A stretch of 64,000 bases of DNA from Agarilytica sp045430305 (GTDB lineage Bacteria; Pseudomonadota; Gammaproteobacteria; Pseudomonadales; Cellvibrionaceae). The stretch spans positions 558,001 to 622,000 of the forward strand of contig JAILXW010000001.1 of the NCBI GenBank assembly GCA_045430305.1. Direction: 5' to 3'. Numbering within the stretch: the first letter of the stretch is position 1; every line of letters starts with the position of its first letter. The notes below the pieces were generated by a model. The model was not told the origin of the DNA, did not search any database, and saw only the letters and a list, made by a program, of their open reading frames with translations. Shown piece after piece: positions 51,617 through 61,562 of this stretch. Position numbers and translations under genes: made by a program.

Positions 51617-53410
51617 CTAGGTCCTGATGTCGACAAGTGACTGATTTAACTGCAGGGGTTTTTCTGGTGCTTTGCCTTTATGTAACGTAATAGACTCAAC
51701 TTCAATACCATTTTTTTCTAGTTCCGACTTTAGTTCGCCAATATGCGCATGAGTGGTTTCCCATAATCTCGTTTGTTGGACCCAAAGCGTGGTGTTGACT
51801 GAGGCCTTCTGAAGGGAGATTTCGCTAGCAAAACTGCCGTATTCACCCAGATCAAACTCCATAAATACATGCCAGCGTTTTTTAAGCTTTTGTTTTTTGT
51901 TTTTATGTTTATCTTCTTTTTGGTCTTTGTCTCGTTCGTCATGCCATTTTTCGTGAACGATTAAAGACAGTGGCAGCAATTGCTCGCCAAACTTGAGTGG
52001 AATCTCAACATTAAATCCCTGGGAGGGTTGTGCGCCTTCTTGCTGTAGTAGTTGTTGAATCTGTAGTTGAGAAATACGTGCAACGGCGGAAAATATTGTG
52101 GTGTGCAAGGTTCGAGCAATGTTTTGGCTCAGTTGTTGTTTCGTATTTTCATTTTTTGGTGTTTTTTCTGATTGGGTCGATTGTGAAAATGAAAATATGT
52201 TCCGTATGAGGCTGTCGACTGAAGATGATTTTGCGTGTGTGGTTGTTCCATTCGGGGCTTTAGGCTGTAAATGTTGAAGATCATCGATAAGTCGTAAAAG
52301 GCTAGCTTTTACGTCATCAATGGTTTTCTTTGGTTTAGGCCCGGTGTCTGACGTGAGAGTGGTACTCGATGATGCCGGTGTCGGCTTGCCGGTATTATTT
52401 GTAGTTGCGCTATTCGTGGTTTTAATTATTTCGTTTAATTTCTTTAGGCTAGATTCTAGAAAGACACCTGAAGATTCAATGCTGGTGCGGACCTTTTGTG
52501 AATGGTTTAACTCTGAAGCGCTAGGGATCTTATCGAGCAAGATTTTTAATTCATTTAATATGGGTGCCAATTTAGGCAATGTTTGGGTAAGGTTTGTTGA
52601 TTCGGTAGCACTCATCACTTTTTGCAGTTGATTTAGCGATTGCGCTAAATTCTGCTGTAAGGGCAAATAGGTTTTTAACGCTAAATGCAGCTGTTGATTT
52701 GATTCAATGCGTTTTTGTGCGCTTAGGCCAGCCTCGTGGGGTAGTGTTTCACTTCTATTTTTTGGTGTATTACTTGCGATTACATTGTTATTGAATGATT
52801 CAGACTTACCCGCCGGCGAAGAACTCGTTTGCCCCGATAATAAATTTTGCGATGTGTACCCAACGCTTTTCGTTTGAGTATATAGCGCTGCGCCCGGTTT
52901 AAGTGGGTTGCTACTTGTTTCTGGCTTGTTTACATACTGCAGTTGGCCATCTTGTCGAACTTCTAATTTCAGCACCGTTTTAGCAGGCAGAGCCAGCTGG
53001 CTCAGCAATAGTAACTTTGTATTGAGTACTTTTACCTCAAGCAGTTTCAGTAATTGCGAGTTAAGTAATTCTGGAAGTGACGATACAGTATTCGCCAAGG
53101 TGTTGGCTTGAGGCGTTTGGGTGTTTGCAGCTAGATGAGTCGTCGAGTTTTTAGCTAAATTGGCGGTAGGGTCTGTGGCTCCGGTTTTTGTATTAGCATT
53201 TGCCAAAGCTGTGTTGTTGGGGCGGCTTTCTCCCTTACTTTCAACAAATAGGCGTAACAAGCGGGCGCGCAGTTCGGGTGTTACTTCGGTGACCTTCTCT
53301 ACTGTAGCGCTGAGGCGGTTTCCTGGGGTGAGCGCTTGTTCTAAATTCTGCGCTTTTAGCAGAGGTTTTAGTTGCGCAAGTAATTGCTGGTGCGATGGCG
53401 TGATGTCCAT
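51617..53410 (-). CDS. FliK-like hook-length control family protein
   Basis: 597 aa. Long, low-complexity N-terminal part rich in N, T, S, Q and L (about 1-430), then the FliK C-terminal domain (about 455-590): NVEIPLKFGEQLLPLSLIV, WHVFMEFDLGEYGSFASEI, LWETTHAHIGELKSELEKNG. A Lys/Asp-rich insert (KDQKEDKHKNKKQKLKKR) interrupts the domain. Coupled with the FlhB-like gene, it suggests a flagellar export partner pair away from the main flagellar cluster. Confidence 0.88.
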   Translation of the reverse strand: MDITPSHQQLLAQLKPLLKAQNLEQALTPGNRLSATVEKVTEVTPELRARLLRLFVESKGESRPNNTALANANTKTGATDPTANLAKNSTTHLAANTQTPQANTLANTVSSLPELLNSQLLKLLEVKVLNTKLLLLSQLALPAKTVLKLEVRQDGQLQYVNKPETSSNPLKPGAALYTQTKSVGYTSQNLLSGQTSSSPAGKSESFNNNVIASNTPKNRSETLPHEAGLSAQKRIESNQQLHLALKTYLPLQQNLAQSLNQLQKVMSATESTNLTQTLPKLAPILNELKILLDKIPSASELNHSQKVRTSIESSGVFLESSLKKLNEIIKTTNSATTNNTGKPTPASSSTTLTSDTGPKPKKTIDDVKASLLRLIDDLQHLQPKAPNGTTTHAKSSSVDSLIRNIFSFSQSTQSEKTPKNENTKQQLSQNIARTLHTTIFSAVARISQLQIQQLLQQEGAQPSQGFNVEIPLKFGEQLLPLSLIVHEKWHDERDKDQKEDKHKNKKQKLKKRWHVFMEFDLGEYGSFASEISLQKASVNTTLWVQQTRLWETTHAHIGELKSELEKNGIEVESITLHKGKAPEKPLQLNQSLVDIRT

Positions 53411-53567
53411 ATGTTTAGTTTAGCACTGGGTGCTTTCTGCTCACTAGTCTCGTAGCGAACTGAGTAATGAAATACAGCGGCGTGCCAATGTTCAATGTAT
53501 ACTAATGCGCATTGGTTCATCTCAGCCATTATTCGATATTCTTCGCCATTAATAGGAGCAGCGCGGC

Positions 53568-54284
53568 GTGGTACCCGCTCAAACAGCCGATTCCTCAATT
53601 ACAATCAAAAACCTGAGTTGTGAGCGCGACGATCGTGTCTTGTTCGCCGGTTTGTCGTTGGATGCTTCCCCCGGTGCATTGCTCCACGTTGTTGGCCCAA
53701 ATGGTGCCGGTAAAACGACCCTTCTCAAAATCCTTTGCGGTTTGTCTACCCATTATCACGGTCAGATTAGTTGGGGGGATTTTGCCATTCCCAGTTATGA
53801 GTACTTATCTTCTTTACTTTTTCTTGGGCACCAAACAGGTGTTAACAGTTCTTTAACACCGCTAGAAAATTTGCGCTGGTTCTTTGGCTTGCACGGCCGC
53901 AAAGGGGCAACAAATTGTAGTGGCGCAGCAGCAGATACAGATATTTCTACGGCGGAATTTATTGCAGCGCTTAATAAAGTGAATTTGGCGGGTTATGAAG
54001 ATTTTCCGTGTTATCAAATGTCGGCAGGGCAGCAGCGTCGCGTCGCTTTGGCTCGGCTGTTTATTTCTCAAGCGCCGATTTGGATTCTTGACGAACCTTT
54101 TACAGCGATAGATAAACAGGGCGTACGTGAGCTGGAGCAACGCATCCAAAATCACCGCGACAATGGCGGTATAGTTATCCTTACTACGCATCAGGCAATG
54201 GAACAGCTAGAGCCTCAGGTTGTCGATCTAGCGGAATATCAAACCGAGCGGGACTCTGCTGGAATACAAGAGGCTCAAGCGTGA
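53568..54284 (+). CDS. ccmA: Cytochrome c maturation ABC ATPase CcmA
   Basis: 238 aa. ATPase of the CcmABCD complex that releases holo-CcmE. Walker A GPNGAGKTT (43-51), signature MSAGQQRRVALARL, Walker B APIWILDEPFTAID, H-loop LTTHQAM. GTG start with AGGAG nine bases upstream. First gene of an overlapping ccm operon, divergent from the FliK-like gene. Confidence 0.95.
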   Translation: MVPAQTADSSITIKNLSCERDDRVLFAGLSLDASPGALLHVVGPNGAGKTTLLKILCGLSTHYHGQISWGDFAIPSYEYLSSLLFLGHQTGVNSSLTPLENLRWFFGLHGRKGATNCSGAAADTDISTAEFIAALNKVNLAGYEDFPCYQMSAGQQRRVALARLFISQAPIWILDEPFTAIDKQGVRELEQRIQNHRDNGGIVILTTHQAMEQLEPQVVDLAEYQTERDSAGIQEAQA

Positions 54285-54967
54285 ATATTCCAGGCATGGG
54301 CAGTGCTTTTCGTGCGAGTTTGCGTCGTGAGCTGATGATTGGCTTTCGCAATCGTGGCGACATTGCCAACCCTCTTATTTTCTTTTTAAGTGTGATAATT
54401 TTTGTGCCGTTGGGGGTCAGTTCCGATAGTGCTGAGTTGGCGAAATTAGCACCTGGCATGATCTGGATGGTGGCATTATTAGCCACCTTGCTGTCTCTTG
54501 ATCGCCTATTCGAAAGTGATTTTTCTGATGGCTCTCTCGAGCAAACGATGCTCTCTGGCCAGTCTTTATACTTAATGGTGGTGGCCAAAGTATTGATTCA
54601 CTGGTTAATTACTGGCTTACCATTGACGCTTTTATCACCATTGCTGGGCTTGATGTTGGCCTTACCAGAAAATGCTTATTCGGCACTATTGATCAGTTTG
54701 TTGCTCGGAAGCGGCACTCTAAGCTTGATTGGGTCTATTGGTGCTGCTTTGACAGTGGCGCTGCGGCGAGGTGGGCTGTTATTATCGCTCATCATTATGC
54801 CGCTCTATATTCCTGTTTTGGTCTTTGGTGCTGCGGCGGTAAATAACGCGGTGAATGAGACTGTTTACATTGGGCAGTTGACCATGCTGGCAGGTTTTTT
54901 AGTGCTTTCATTGGCGCTCGCGCCGCTGGCTGCAGTCGGCGCGTTAAAAATTAGTATCAGCACTTAA
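54281..54967 (+). CDS. ccmB: Cytochrome c maturation permease CcmB
   Basis: 228 aa, six membrane helices, usual length about 220. Motifs RRELMIGFRNRGDIANPLIFF and LARLAPG-like LAKLAPGMIWMVALLATLLSLDRLFESDFSDGSLEQ. GTG start overlapping the ccmA stop by 4 bp. Membrane partner of CcmA. Confidence 0.95.
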   Translation: MNIPGMGSAFRASLRRELMIGFRNRGDIANPLIFFLSVIIFVPLGVSSDSAELAKLAPGMIWMVALLATLLSLDRLFESDFSDGSLEQTMLSGQSLYLMVVAKVLIHWLITGLPLTLLSPLLGLMLALPENAYSALLISLLLGSGTLSLIGSIGAALTVALRRGGLLLSLIIMPLYIPVLVFGAAAVNNAVNETVYIGQLTMLAGFLVLSLALAPLAAVGALKISIST

Positions 54968-54989
54968 TTCAACGAGGTATTTTGTTCAC

Positions 54990-55745
54990 TTGGCTTCTTG
55001 GCAATGGTTCCACCGCTTAGGTAGCCCGCGCTGGTTTTACGAAAAAACCAATGCGTGGATGCCCTGGCTCACAGGCATCACAATCATCTTGCTCGTAATA
55101 GGTGTGGCGTGGGGGCTTGGCTTCGCTCCGGTCGATTACAAACAGTACAACTCTTATCGTATTATTTACGTGCATGTGCCTGGCTCTGCGGTGGCTATGG
55201 CGGGGTACTACGTAATGGCCATATGTGGCGCAGTTGGCTTAATCTGGCGAATGAAACTTGCGTTTATGACCATGAAGGCGGCTGCGACTGTGGGGGCTCT
55301 GCTCACCTTCATTTCTTTAGTGTCTGGTGCAATCTGGGGGAAGCCCACTTGGAATACGTGGTGGGTGTGGGATGCTCGAATCGTATCGGTTCTGATTCTA
55401 TTCTTTCTTTATTTAGGAGTGCTTGCACTTCAAGACGCCTTTCAAAACCAGGAAGCCGGAGACAAAGCCGCTGCCATTTTGGGCTTGGTGGGTATGGTTA
55501 ACATTCCTATTATTTATTATTCCGTAGATTGGGTGCTGACCTTACATCAAGGGGCCACAATTAAATTTGCCGGCGAGTCATCTATTTCCGCCTCAATGGC
55601 ATACCCCTTGGTGTGGATGATTCTTACTTTTTACCTCATGTTTGTGACATTGGTTTTGTCTTATACGCGTTTAGAAGTATTAAAACGTGAGCGTAAAACC
55701 AAGTGGGTAGAGGCTTTGATACTAGAAAAAGTGGGGCAGAGTTAA
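54990..55745 (+). CDS. ccmC: Haem handling protein CcmC
   Basis: 251 aa, six membrane helices with the WWD haem-binding motif (KPTWNTWWVWDARIVS) and periplasmic His residues (VHVPGS, LHQGATI) as in CcmC. It loads haem onto CcmE. TTG start at 54990; an in-frame ATG comes too late to keep the first conserved segment. Confidence 0.95.
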   Translation: MASWQWFHRLGSPRWFYEKTNAWMPWLTGITIILLVIGVAWGLGFAPVDYKQYNSYRIIYVHVPGSAVAMAGYYVMAICGAVGLIWRMKLAFMTMKAAATVGALLTFISLVSGAIWGKPTWNTWWVWDARIVSVLILFFLYLGVLALQDAFQNQEAGDKAAAILGLVGMVNIPIIYYSVDWVLTLHQGATIKFAGESSISASMAYPLVWMILTFYLMFVTLVLSYTRLEVLKRERKTKWVEALILEKVGQS

Positions 55746-55943
55746 GTGGTCTTTCAATTTACTAGCTTAAGTGACTTTTTCTGGATGGCAGTTGATGGCC
55801 GAGTACATGGCCCATACGTGTGGGCCGCTTATGTCATTACCCTTGGCGGAATCGCCGCAATTGCTCTGAATGTAAAATTTGCGCGTAAACGCTTTTTAAA
55901 AAGACAAGCGGCCCTACTAAGGCGTAACGCTCCTTCGGCGTAA
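55746..55943 (+). CDS. ccmD: Haem exporter accessory protein CcmD
   Basis: 65 aa. Small protein with one membrane helix (HGPYVWAAYVITLGGIAAIALN) preceded by the conserved HGPYVW-type block and followed by a basic tail. Starts with GTG directly after the ccmC stop. Needed for release of haem-loaded CcmE. Confidence 0.92.
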   Translation: MVFQFTSLSDFFWMAVDGRVHGPYVWAAYVITLGGIAAIALNVKFARKRFLKRQAALLRRNAPSA

Positions 55944-56027
55944 CATTATACCGGCGTATCATTGGTGCTTGCGGCAAAGCAAAAGCTGAACGAATGCGAC
56001 GTTTAATCAATCATTGGCAGGTCAATT

Positions 56028-56501
56028 ATGCATCCAGTAAGAAAACAGCGTTTAATCATCGTACTCCTGATTGTAGTGGGCTCAAGTCTGGGTGTTGCTT
56101 TGGTGTTTTTTGCGCTAAAAGAAAACCTGAACTTGTTTTATCCACCATCAAAAGTATTAATGGGGGAGGCTCCAGAAAATAGAACGATTCGAGCCGGTGG
56201 TTGTGTCGTGCCCGGCTCAATAAAACGTGATGATACGAGCCTTCGAGTGCATTTTGATGTCACTGATGGTGAGGCAACGTTACCGGTGATTCATGAAGGC
56301 ATATTGCCCGATATGTTTTCCGAAGGTGAGGCTGCGGTGATGGTTGGCAAGTATCGCAACGGTGTATTTGAAGCTGATGAAGTATTGGCGAAACATGATG
56401 AAAATTATATGCCTAAAGAAGTTGCAGACAGCATAGAAAATAAAACGTCAGAATACGCAAGTCACCCCAACACATGTAAAGTGATTGATTATGGTTCCTG
56501 A
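56028..56501 (+). CDS. ccmE: Haem chaperone CcmE
   Basis: 157 aa. N-terminal membrane anchor (about 8-29) and the OB-fold periplasmic domain with the covalent haem-binding His123 and Tyr127 in LAKHDENYMP. The RAGGCVVPGSI block is typical, with a Cys replacing the more usual residue. It overlaps ccmF by 11 bp. Confidence 0.95.
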   Translation: MHPVRKQRLIIVLLIVVGSSLGVALVFFALKENLNLFYPPSKVLMGEAPENRTIRAGGCVVPGSIKRDDTSLRVHFDVTDGEATLPVIHEGILPDMFSEGEAAVMVGKYRNGVFEADEVLAKHDENYMPKEVADSIENKTSEYASHPNTCKVIDYGS

Positions 56502-58563
56502 GTACGGCCAACTTTGTTTAATTATCGCTTTATTATTGGCGAGCATTCTTTCTGTTGTACCGCTTATGGGTACCTACAACGGCAAAGTCGTGTGGATGGC
56601 CGCATCGCGTTCGCTTTCCGCAGGTTTGTTTCTATTTATACTTTCTGCTTTTGTGATTCTCGGCTGGTCTTTTTACATTGATGACTTTTCTGTCAAATAC
56701 GTCGCTAATCATTCCAACACCTTGTTGCCCACCCAATACAAGTTAAGCGCAGTTTGGGGTGGCCACGAAGGCTCCTTATTGTTGTGGGTACTTATGTTAA
56801 CGGGGTGGACATTTGCAGTCGCTGCGTTTAGCCGCAAGTTACCCTTAGATATGGTCGCGCGCGTGTTGTCTGTTATGGGCATGATTGCTGTCGGCTTTTT
56901 ACTTTTTATGCTGATCACCTCAAACCCTTTTGATCGCATACTTCCCAATGTGCCCGCAGAAGGTTCTGATTTAAACCCGCTGTTACAAGATTTTGGTTTG
57001 ATTGTTCACCCACCCACTTTATACATGGGCTATGTTGGGTTTTCTGTTGTTTTTGCTTTTGCTATTGCGGCCTTACTTTCTGGCCGGGTTGATAGTGCGT
57101 GGGCTCGTTGGGCCAGACCTTGGACAAACCTCGCCTGGGCGTTTCTTACTGTAGGCATAGCTTTAGGCAGTTGGTGGGCTTATTACGAGCTTGGTTGGGG
57201 CGGCTGGTGGTTTTGGGACCCTGTAGAAAACGCTTCGTTTATGCCTTGGTTGGTGGGCACTGCGCTCATACATACGTTGGCGATGACTGAAAAGCGTGGT
57301 TCCTTTAAAAACTGGACGCTATTTCTCGCTTTATTTACATTTTCGCTCAGTTTATTAGGTACATTTTTAGTGCGTTCTGGGGTGCTGACTTCGGTTCACG
57401 CCTTTGCGTCTGACCCTGAGCGCGGCATCTTCATTTTGATGTTCCTAGGTGTCGTCGTGGGCGGTTCCTTAACGCTGTTTGCTTTGCGTGCGCCGGTTGT
57501 AAAAAGTGTTTCTGGTTTTAGCTTAATATCTCGTGAAGCCTTTATTTTAATCAACACCATTATTTTGGTCATTTCAGTTAGCTTCGTTTTACTCGGCACG
57601 TTATATCCGCTGTTAACTGAAGCTGTGGGCGCAGGAAAAATCTCAGTTGGTGTGCCTTATTTTAATTTTTTCTTTGTGAAATTAATGGCTGCAGTGGCGA
57701 TGTTTATGGGTTTGGCTATTATGCTGAACTGGAAAAAAACGGATTTTTCAAAAATTAAAAAATGGCAAATCACGCCGCTACTCATTGCCGTTTGGCTGGG
57801 GTCTTTTTTACCGGGGGTTTTGCCTGGCGACTATTCCATCGCCGCAGCGATTTCTATCGCACTGGGGGCTTGGGTGATTTTGGCCTGTATTTCCGATGTA
57901 CTGCGTAAAACACAACACGCTCCGAGTCGTGTGCGAGGTATGCGTCGATTATCTGCAGCGTATTACGGAATGATCTTCGCCCATATTGGCTTCGGTATTA
58001 CTTTACTTGGGGCTTCTTTAAACACCATTTACAGCGTGCAGCGAGATTTACGCATGACCATTGGTACGCCAGTGGAAATCGCAGAGCACAGCTATGAACT
58101 AAATGACGTAAGACGGGTGCGTGGCCCTAATTATGTTGCCAATATTGGTGAAGTTAAAGTTACGCAGGGCGATAAGCTTATCGTGATATTGGAGCCAGAA
58201 AAACGTAACTACTTAAGTGGTGGCAATGTAATGACCGAAGCCGCTATTGATGCTGGCTTCTTTCGCGATGTATACGTTGCATTGGGTAATCAGTTAAATA
58301 ATACCGATTGGGAAGTACGTGTACATTACAAACCTGTGGTGCGTTGGATTTGGTTGGGCGCAATTTTTATGGCCATTGGTGGCAGTATTGCAGTGATGGA
58401 CAAGCGTTATCGCCTAAAAGCCACGAAGGAACAGCTTGCACAAAATAAGAATGATGTTTCGGAAGCGGGAAGTAATTTAGAAGAAAATTCTGTAGCGGGC
58501 GTAGAAAATACCGAAGAAAGCGCTGCGCTAACAGATACGCAAGGTGGGGCAGAACAAGCGTGA
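56491..58563 (+). CDS. ccmF: Cytochrome c haem lyase subunit CcmF
   Basis: 690 aa with about 15 membrane helices. WWD motif GWGGWWFWDPVENASFMPWL and conserved periplasmic His residues (WGGHEGSLLLW, HPPTLYMGYVG). The ATG at 56491 lies inside the end of ccmE. The C-terminal tail of about 50 residues is acidic and low-complexity. It attaches haem to apocytochromes together with CcmH and CcmI. Confidence 0.96.
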   Translation: MVPEYGQLCLIIALLLASILSVVPLMGTYNGKVVWMAASRSLSAGLFLFILSAFVILGWSFYIDDFSVKYVANHSNTLLPTQYKLSAVWGGHEGSLLLWVLMLTGWTFAVAAFSRKLPLDMVARVLSVMGMIAVGFLLFMLITSNPFDRILPNVPAEGSDLNPLLQDFGLIVHPPTLYMGYVGFSVVFAFAIAALLSGRVDSAWARWARPWTNLAWAFLTVGIALGSWWAYYELGWGGWWFWDPVENASFMPWLVGTALIHTLAMTEKRGSFKNWTLFLALFTFSLSLLGTFLVRSGVLTSVHAFASDPERGIFILMFLGVVVGGSLTLFALRAPVVKSVSGFSLISREAFILINTIILVISVSFVLLGTLYPLLTEAVGAGKISVGVPYFNFFFVKLMAAVAMFMGLAIMLNWKKTDFSKIKKWQITPLLIAVWLGSFLPGVLPGDYSIAAAISIALGAWVILACISDVLRKTQHAPSRVRGMRRLSAAYYGMIFAHIGFGITLLGASLNTIYSVQRDLRMTIGTPVEIAEHSYELNDVRRVRGPNYVANIGEVKVTQGDKLIVILEPEKRNYLSGGNVMTEAAIDAGFFRDVYVALGNQLNNTDWEVRVHYKPVVRWIWLGAIFMAIGGSIAVMDKRYRLKATKEQLAQNKNDVSEAGSNLEENSVAGVENTEESAALTDTQGGAEQA

Positions 58564-59078
58564 GTAGATTTAAGTTATTTGTCCCTCTCATTATTTTTGC
58601 CGTTCTGAGCATATTTTTATTTATTGGCTTGAGTAAAGACCCTAACGAACTGCCTTCTGCGTTGGTCGGTAAGTCGTTACCAGAATTTAAGCTGCCCGGC
58701 TTAAAAGACGAAAGCATCATCGAGCGCGAGCAACTTATTGGTGAACCGTTTTTGTTGAATGTGTGGGCTACCTGGTGTCCAACTTGTATTCATGAACACC
58801 CTTACTTGATGAAGCTTGCGGAACAAGGCATCCGTATTGTGGGGCTTAACTACAAGGATGAAAATCTCAAGGCATTGTCTTGGTTAGATAGGCTAGGTGA
58901 CCCTTATTTAAGAAACATCGTCGACCAAGAAGGGCGCCTAGGCTTGCGTCTTGGCGTTTACGGCGCTCCCGAGACCTTCATCATCGATTCCGACGGTATC
59001 ATTCTCTACCGCCACGCAGGGGACCTCAACGAACGTGTATGGCAAAAACACTTTGCGGCGATTTGGAACACGCTCTGA
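58560..59078 (+). CDS. ccmG: Thiol:disulfide oxidoreductase CcmG/DsbE
   Basis: 172 aa. N-terminal anchor (about 5-24) and a thioredoxin fold with the WCPTC active site (Cys73, Cys76), NVWATW before it and GAPETFIID with the cis-Pro. Keeps apocytochrome Cys pairs reduced. GTG start overlapping ccmF by 4 bp. Last gene of the first ccm block. Confidence 0.95.
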   Translation: MSRFKLFVPLIIFAVLSIFLFIGLSKDPNELPSALVGKSLPEFKLPGLKDESIIEREQLIGEPFLLNVWATWCPTCIHEHPYLMKLAEQGIRIVGLNYKDENLKALSWLDRLGDPYLRNIVDQEGRLGLRLGVYGAPETFIIDSDGIILYRHAGDLNERVWQKHFAAIWNTL

Positions 59079-59559
59079 TTCCAACTAATTGATGTAGTTG
59101 TATGAAGTCTCTCACTTACATAGGAATGCACTTTGGGTGCAGGTGAGGGGGCTCGCCTGGTGTTATATCTGATTTGCGCAGATTTTAGGTGTATTTTTGC
59201 GCTCAAGTAGTTATAAGCTTTCATTCTAGGTTATCGATTTTTTAGTCTATATCGATAATAAGGAATTGTGACCGATTTCAAATTCTATTTTGTGATGCAT
59301 AGCACTAAGGTCGTCTTTCATTGGTGCGACCGAATTATGTATAGTCATCTCATTGACGCCGTAAATGGCTTTTAAACGAATTTATGCGCCAATATAGTGC
59401 GTTTTTTACTCCGTTTTATAATTAGACTTTTTAAAGCGGTGTTAATTTAGGCTATATTGACGCAAATAATACAAATTAACGAATAAGTACTGCAGTGCAG
59501 CATGTTCGTGCTAGTATGCAAGGACAGCAGTCCAATTCTCGAGGTATAGGGGGTGTTAA
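59079..59559. other. Intergenic region between ccmG and phaZ
   Basis: 481 bp, increasingly AT-rich toward phaZ, without an ORF. It holds an inverted repeat TTATCGAT / ATCGATAA (59231-59238, 59251-59258, 12-bp gap). No strong terminator follows ccmG; TGCAC/GTGCA at about 59127-59140 is a weak hairpin only. The phaZ promoter lies here but I cannot place it. Confidence 0.45.
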
Positions 59560-60858
59560 ATGTTGTATCACGCTTATGAATTAAACCACGCCGCGGTGGC
59601 GCCACTTAGACAAATGGTGGATTTCAACCGCCGCGTCTATCTGTCACCATATAATCCAGTGTCGTATACATGGACCGGTAAAAACATCTCTGCCGCTTGT
59701 GATCTTTTTGAAGCGATCACGCGTCGTTATGACAAGCCTGAATGGGGCTTAGACCAAACCGTCATCAATGGTAAAGACGTTCCTGTGACGCCTCGCGTCG
59801 TATGGGAAAAACCTTTTGCTCGCTTGATTCATTTCGAGCGTGATGCGAAGGCTAAAGCGAAAGCCGTTGCTAAAGACCACGTAGATCCACGCGTAATTAT
59901 TGCTGCGCCTTTATCAGGCCACTACGCAACATTACTGCGCGGTACCGTGGAAGCATTTCTTCCTGATCATGAGGTGTATGTCACGGATTGGGCTGACGCA
60001 CGTGAAGTGCCGTTAAGTGCTGGTCGCTTTGACCTCAATGATTACATCGATTACATCATGGAAATGCTAGAAGCTGTTGGGCCTCAAGCACATGTTGTAG
60101 GCATCTGCCAGCCGGGGCCGCCAGTGCTTTGCGCTATTTCTGTGATGTCAGAAAACAAGTCTAAATATTTGCCTGCGTCAATGACCTTTATGGGGTCGCC
60201 GATCGATACACGTTTATCGCCAACGGTACCTAACAAAATTGCCGAAGAGCGTTCTTTCGATTGGTTTAAAGAAAACATGATTTACTCGGTGCCGTGGCCA
60301 AATAAGGGTGTTATGCGTCGTGTTTACCCTGGGTTTCTCCAGTTGGGTGGCTTTATTACGATGAATCGTGATCGTCACGTAAATGCTCACCACGAGTATT
60401 TTAACCACTTGGTGGAAGGTGATGACGACAGCGCTAAGCGTCACGAAGAGTTTTACGACGAATATCTCGCAGTGCTCGACTTAACGGAAGAGTTTTACCT
60501 GCAGACAATTAAAGATATTTTCCAAGAACATAAAATCCCAGATGGGAAATTTATGCATCGTGGTCAGTTAGTGAAGCCATCTGCAATTAAGGATGTTGCA
60601 CTCATGACTGTCGAAGGTGAAAAAGACGATATTTCTGGTATTGGTCAAACGCAAGCCGCGCATGATCTTTGTACCGGAATACCTGAAAATATGCAGCGTG
60701 ACTATATCCAGCCCGGCGTAGGTCATTACGGTGTATTCAGTGGCTCACGTTTCCGAACGGAGATTCAACCACGAATGAAAGAGTTTATGCGGGAATACCT
60801 GGATGTGAAAAAAGAGCAAGCTTTCCAGAAAAAGAATTCCCATCTCATTCATTCCTAA
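59560..60858 (+). CDS. phaZ: Intracellular polyhydroxyalkanoate depolymerase
   Basis: 432 aa. Mobilises storage PHB/PHA granules. Alpha/beta hydrolase in which the nucleophile is Cys, not Ser: Cys183 in VGICQPGPP, the same position as described for Ralstonia PhaZ1. Asp356 (EGEKDDISG) and His389 (PGVGHYGVFSG) complete the triad. Length is normal. GGGGG seven bases upstream gives a strong ribosome site. It stands between ccmG and ccmH with its own terminator at 60882. Confidence 0.95.
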   Translation: MLYHAYELNHAAVAPLRQMVDFNRRVYLSPYNPVSYTWTGKNISAACDLFEAITRRYDKPEWGLDQTVINGKDVPVTPRVVWEKPFARLIHFERDAKAKAKAVAKDHVDPRVIIAAPLSGHYATLLRGTVEAFLPDHEVYVTDWADAREVPLSAGRFDLNDYIDYIMEMLEAVGPQAHVVGICQPGPPVLCAISVMSENKSKYLPASMTFMGSPIDTRLSPTVPNKIAEERSFDWFKENMIYSVPWPNKGVMRRVYPGFLQLGGFITMNRDRHVNAHHEYFNHLVEGDDDSAKRHEEFYDEYLAVLDLTEEFYLQTIKDIFQEHKIPDGKFMHRGQLVKPSAIKDVALMTVEGEKDDISGIGQTQAAHDLCTGIPENMQRDYIQPGVGHYGVFSGSRFRTEIQPRMKEFMREYLDVKKEQAFQKKNSHLIHS

Positions 60859-60881
60859 ATAGCGTATACTTGTATATATAA

Positions 60882-60906
60882 AGAGCATCTTCGGATGCTC
60901 TTTTTG
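60882..60906 (+). terminator. Rho-independent terminator of phaZ
   Basis: AGAGCATC-TTCG-GATGCTCT (60882-60901) followed by T5: a stable UUCG tetraloop hairpin. Confidence 0.9.
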
Positions 60907-60966
60907 TTTCCGGCCTATCAAATTCACTTTTAAAGAGTCGACACACCTTTCAGAGAATACGACCCC

Positions 60967-61470
60967 ATGCTTTTATCTGAAATTCGCATCAAAACGCTTC
61001 TCAATTTTCTAGGGTTAACAAAACTCGTTCTAATTTTTTCGGTGCTTTTTTTTAGTGCGCCGCTTCTGGCAAAAACTGAAAATAAAGAAGCCGCGAGTAC
61101 TGACGAATGGAATCGCAGAGATGCGTTTGTTAACCCAGAAGCTGAAGGTGAAAAAATTATACAAGAGTGGCGCGGCGGATCTTGGGGCATTGAAGGCGTC
61201 GAGGGTCATTATCGCTTTATTATTACTCGGCATAGCGATGGGCGAGACAAGCTGTATTTACAGTGGTATTTAAAAAATGGTGATCTAGCGTATTCCATGA
61301 GTGTGAAAGAGTTGAATATTCAGCCTGAATATAGTCTCTCTTTGCCTCAGTGTGAAGATGGCGCAAAATGCCAAAAAATCAAAGTGGTCGCAAAACACTA
61401 CTATGAAAGTACACGCCGTACTTTCCGTATTCGCCTGGATGGTTTGGGCCGCTATCTATTTTCGTTCTAA
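60967..61470 (+). CDS. Exported protein of unknown function
   Basis: 167 aa. Sec signal peptide (LIFSVLFFSAPLLA, cleavage about residue 36). The mature part is beta-rich: GSWGIEGVEGHYRFIITRHSDGRDKLYLQWYL, then two Cys (LPQCEDGAKCQK) and a closing RRTFRIRLDGLGRYLFSF. No family recognised. It lies between phaZ and ccmH, each separated by non-coding DNA, so it is probably monocistronic. Confidence 0.65.
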   Translation: MLLSEIRIKTLLNFLGLTKLVLIFSVLFFSAPLLAKTENKEAASTDEWNRRDAFVNPEAEGEKIIQEWRGGSWGIEGVEGHYRFIITRHSDGRDKLYLQWYLKNGDLAYSMSVKELNIQPEYSLSLPQCEDGAKCQKIKVVAKHYYESTRRTFRIRLDGLGRYLFSF

Positions 61471-61562
61471 GCTGGGCTCTTTCGTAACATCTCTTGTCTC
61501 GATCTTTGTTTTGCCTCGCCCCTGGCACTGATATACTGTGCGCTTAGCGTAGAGGATGATCC

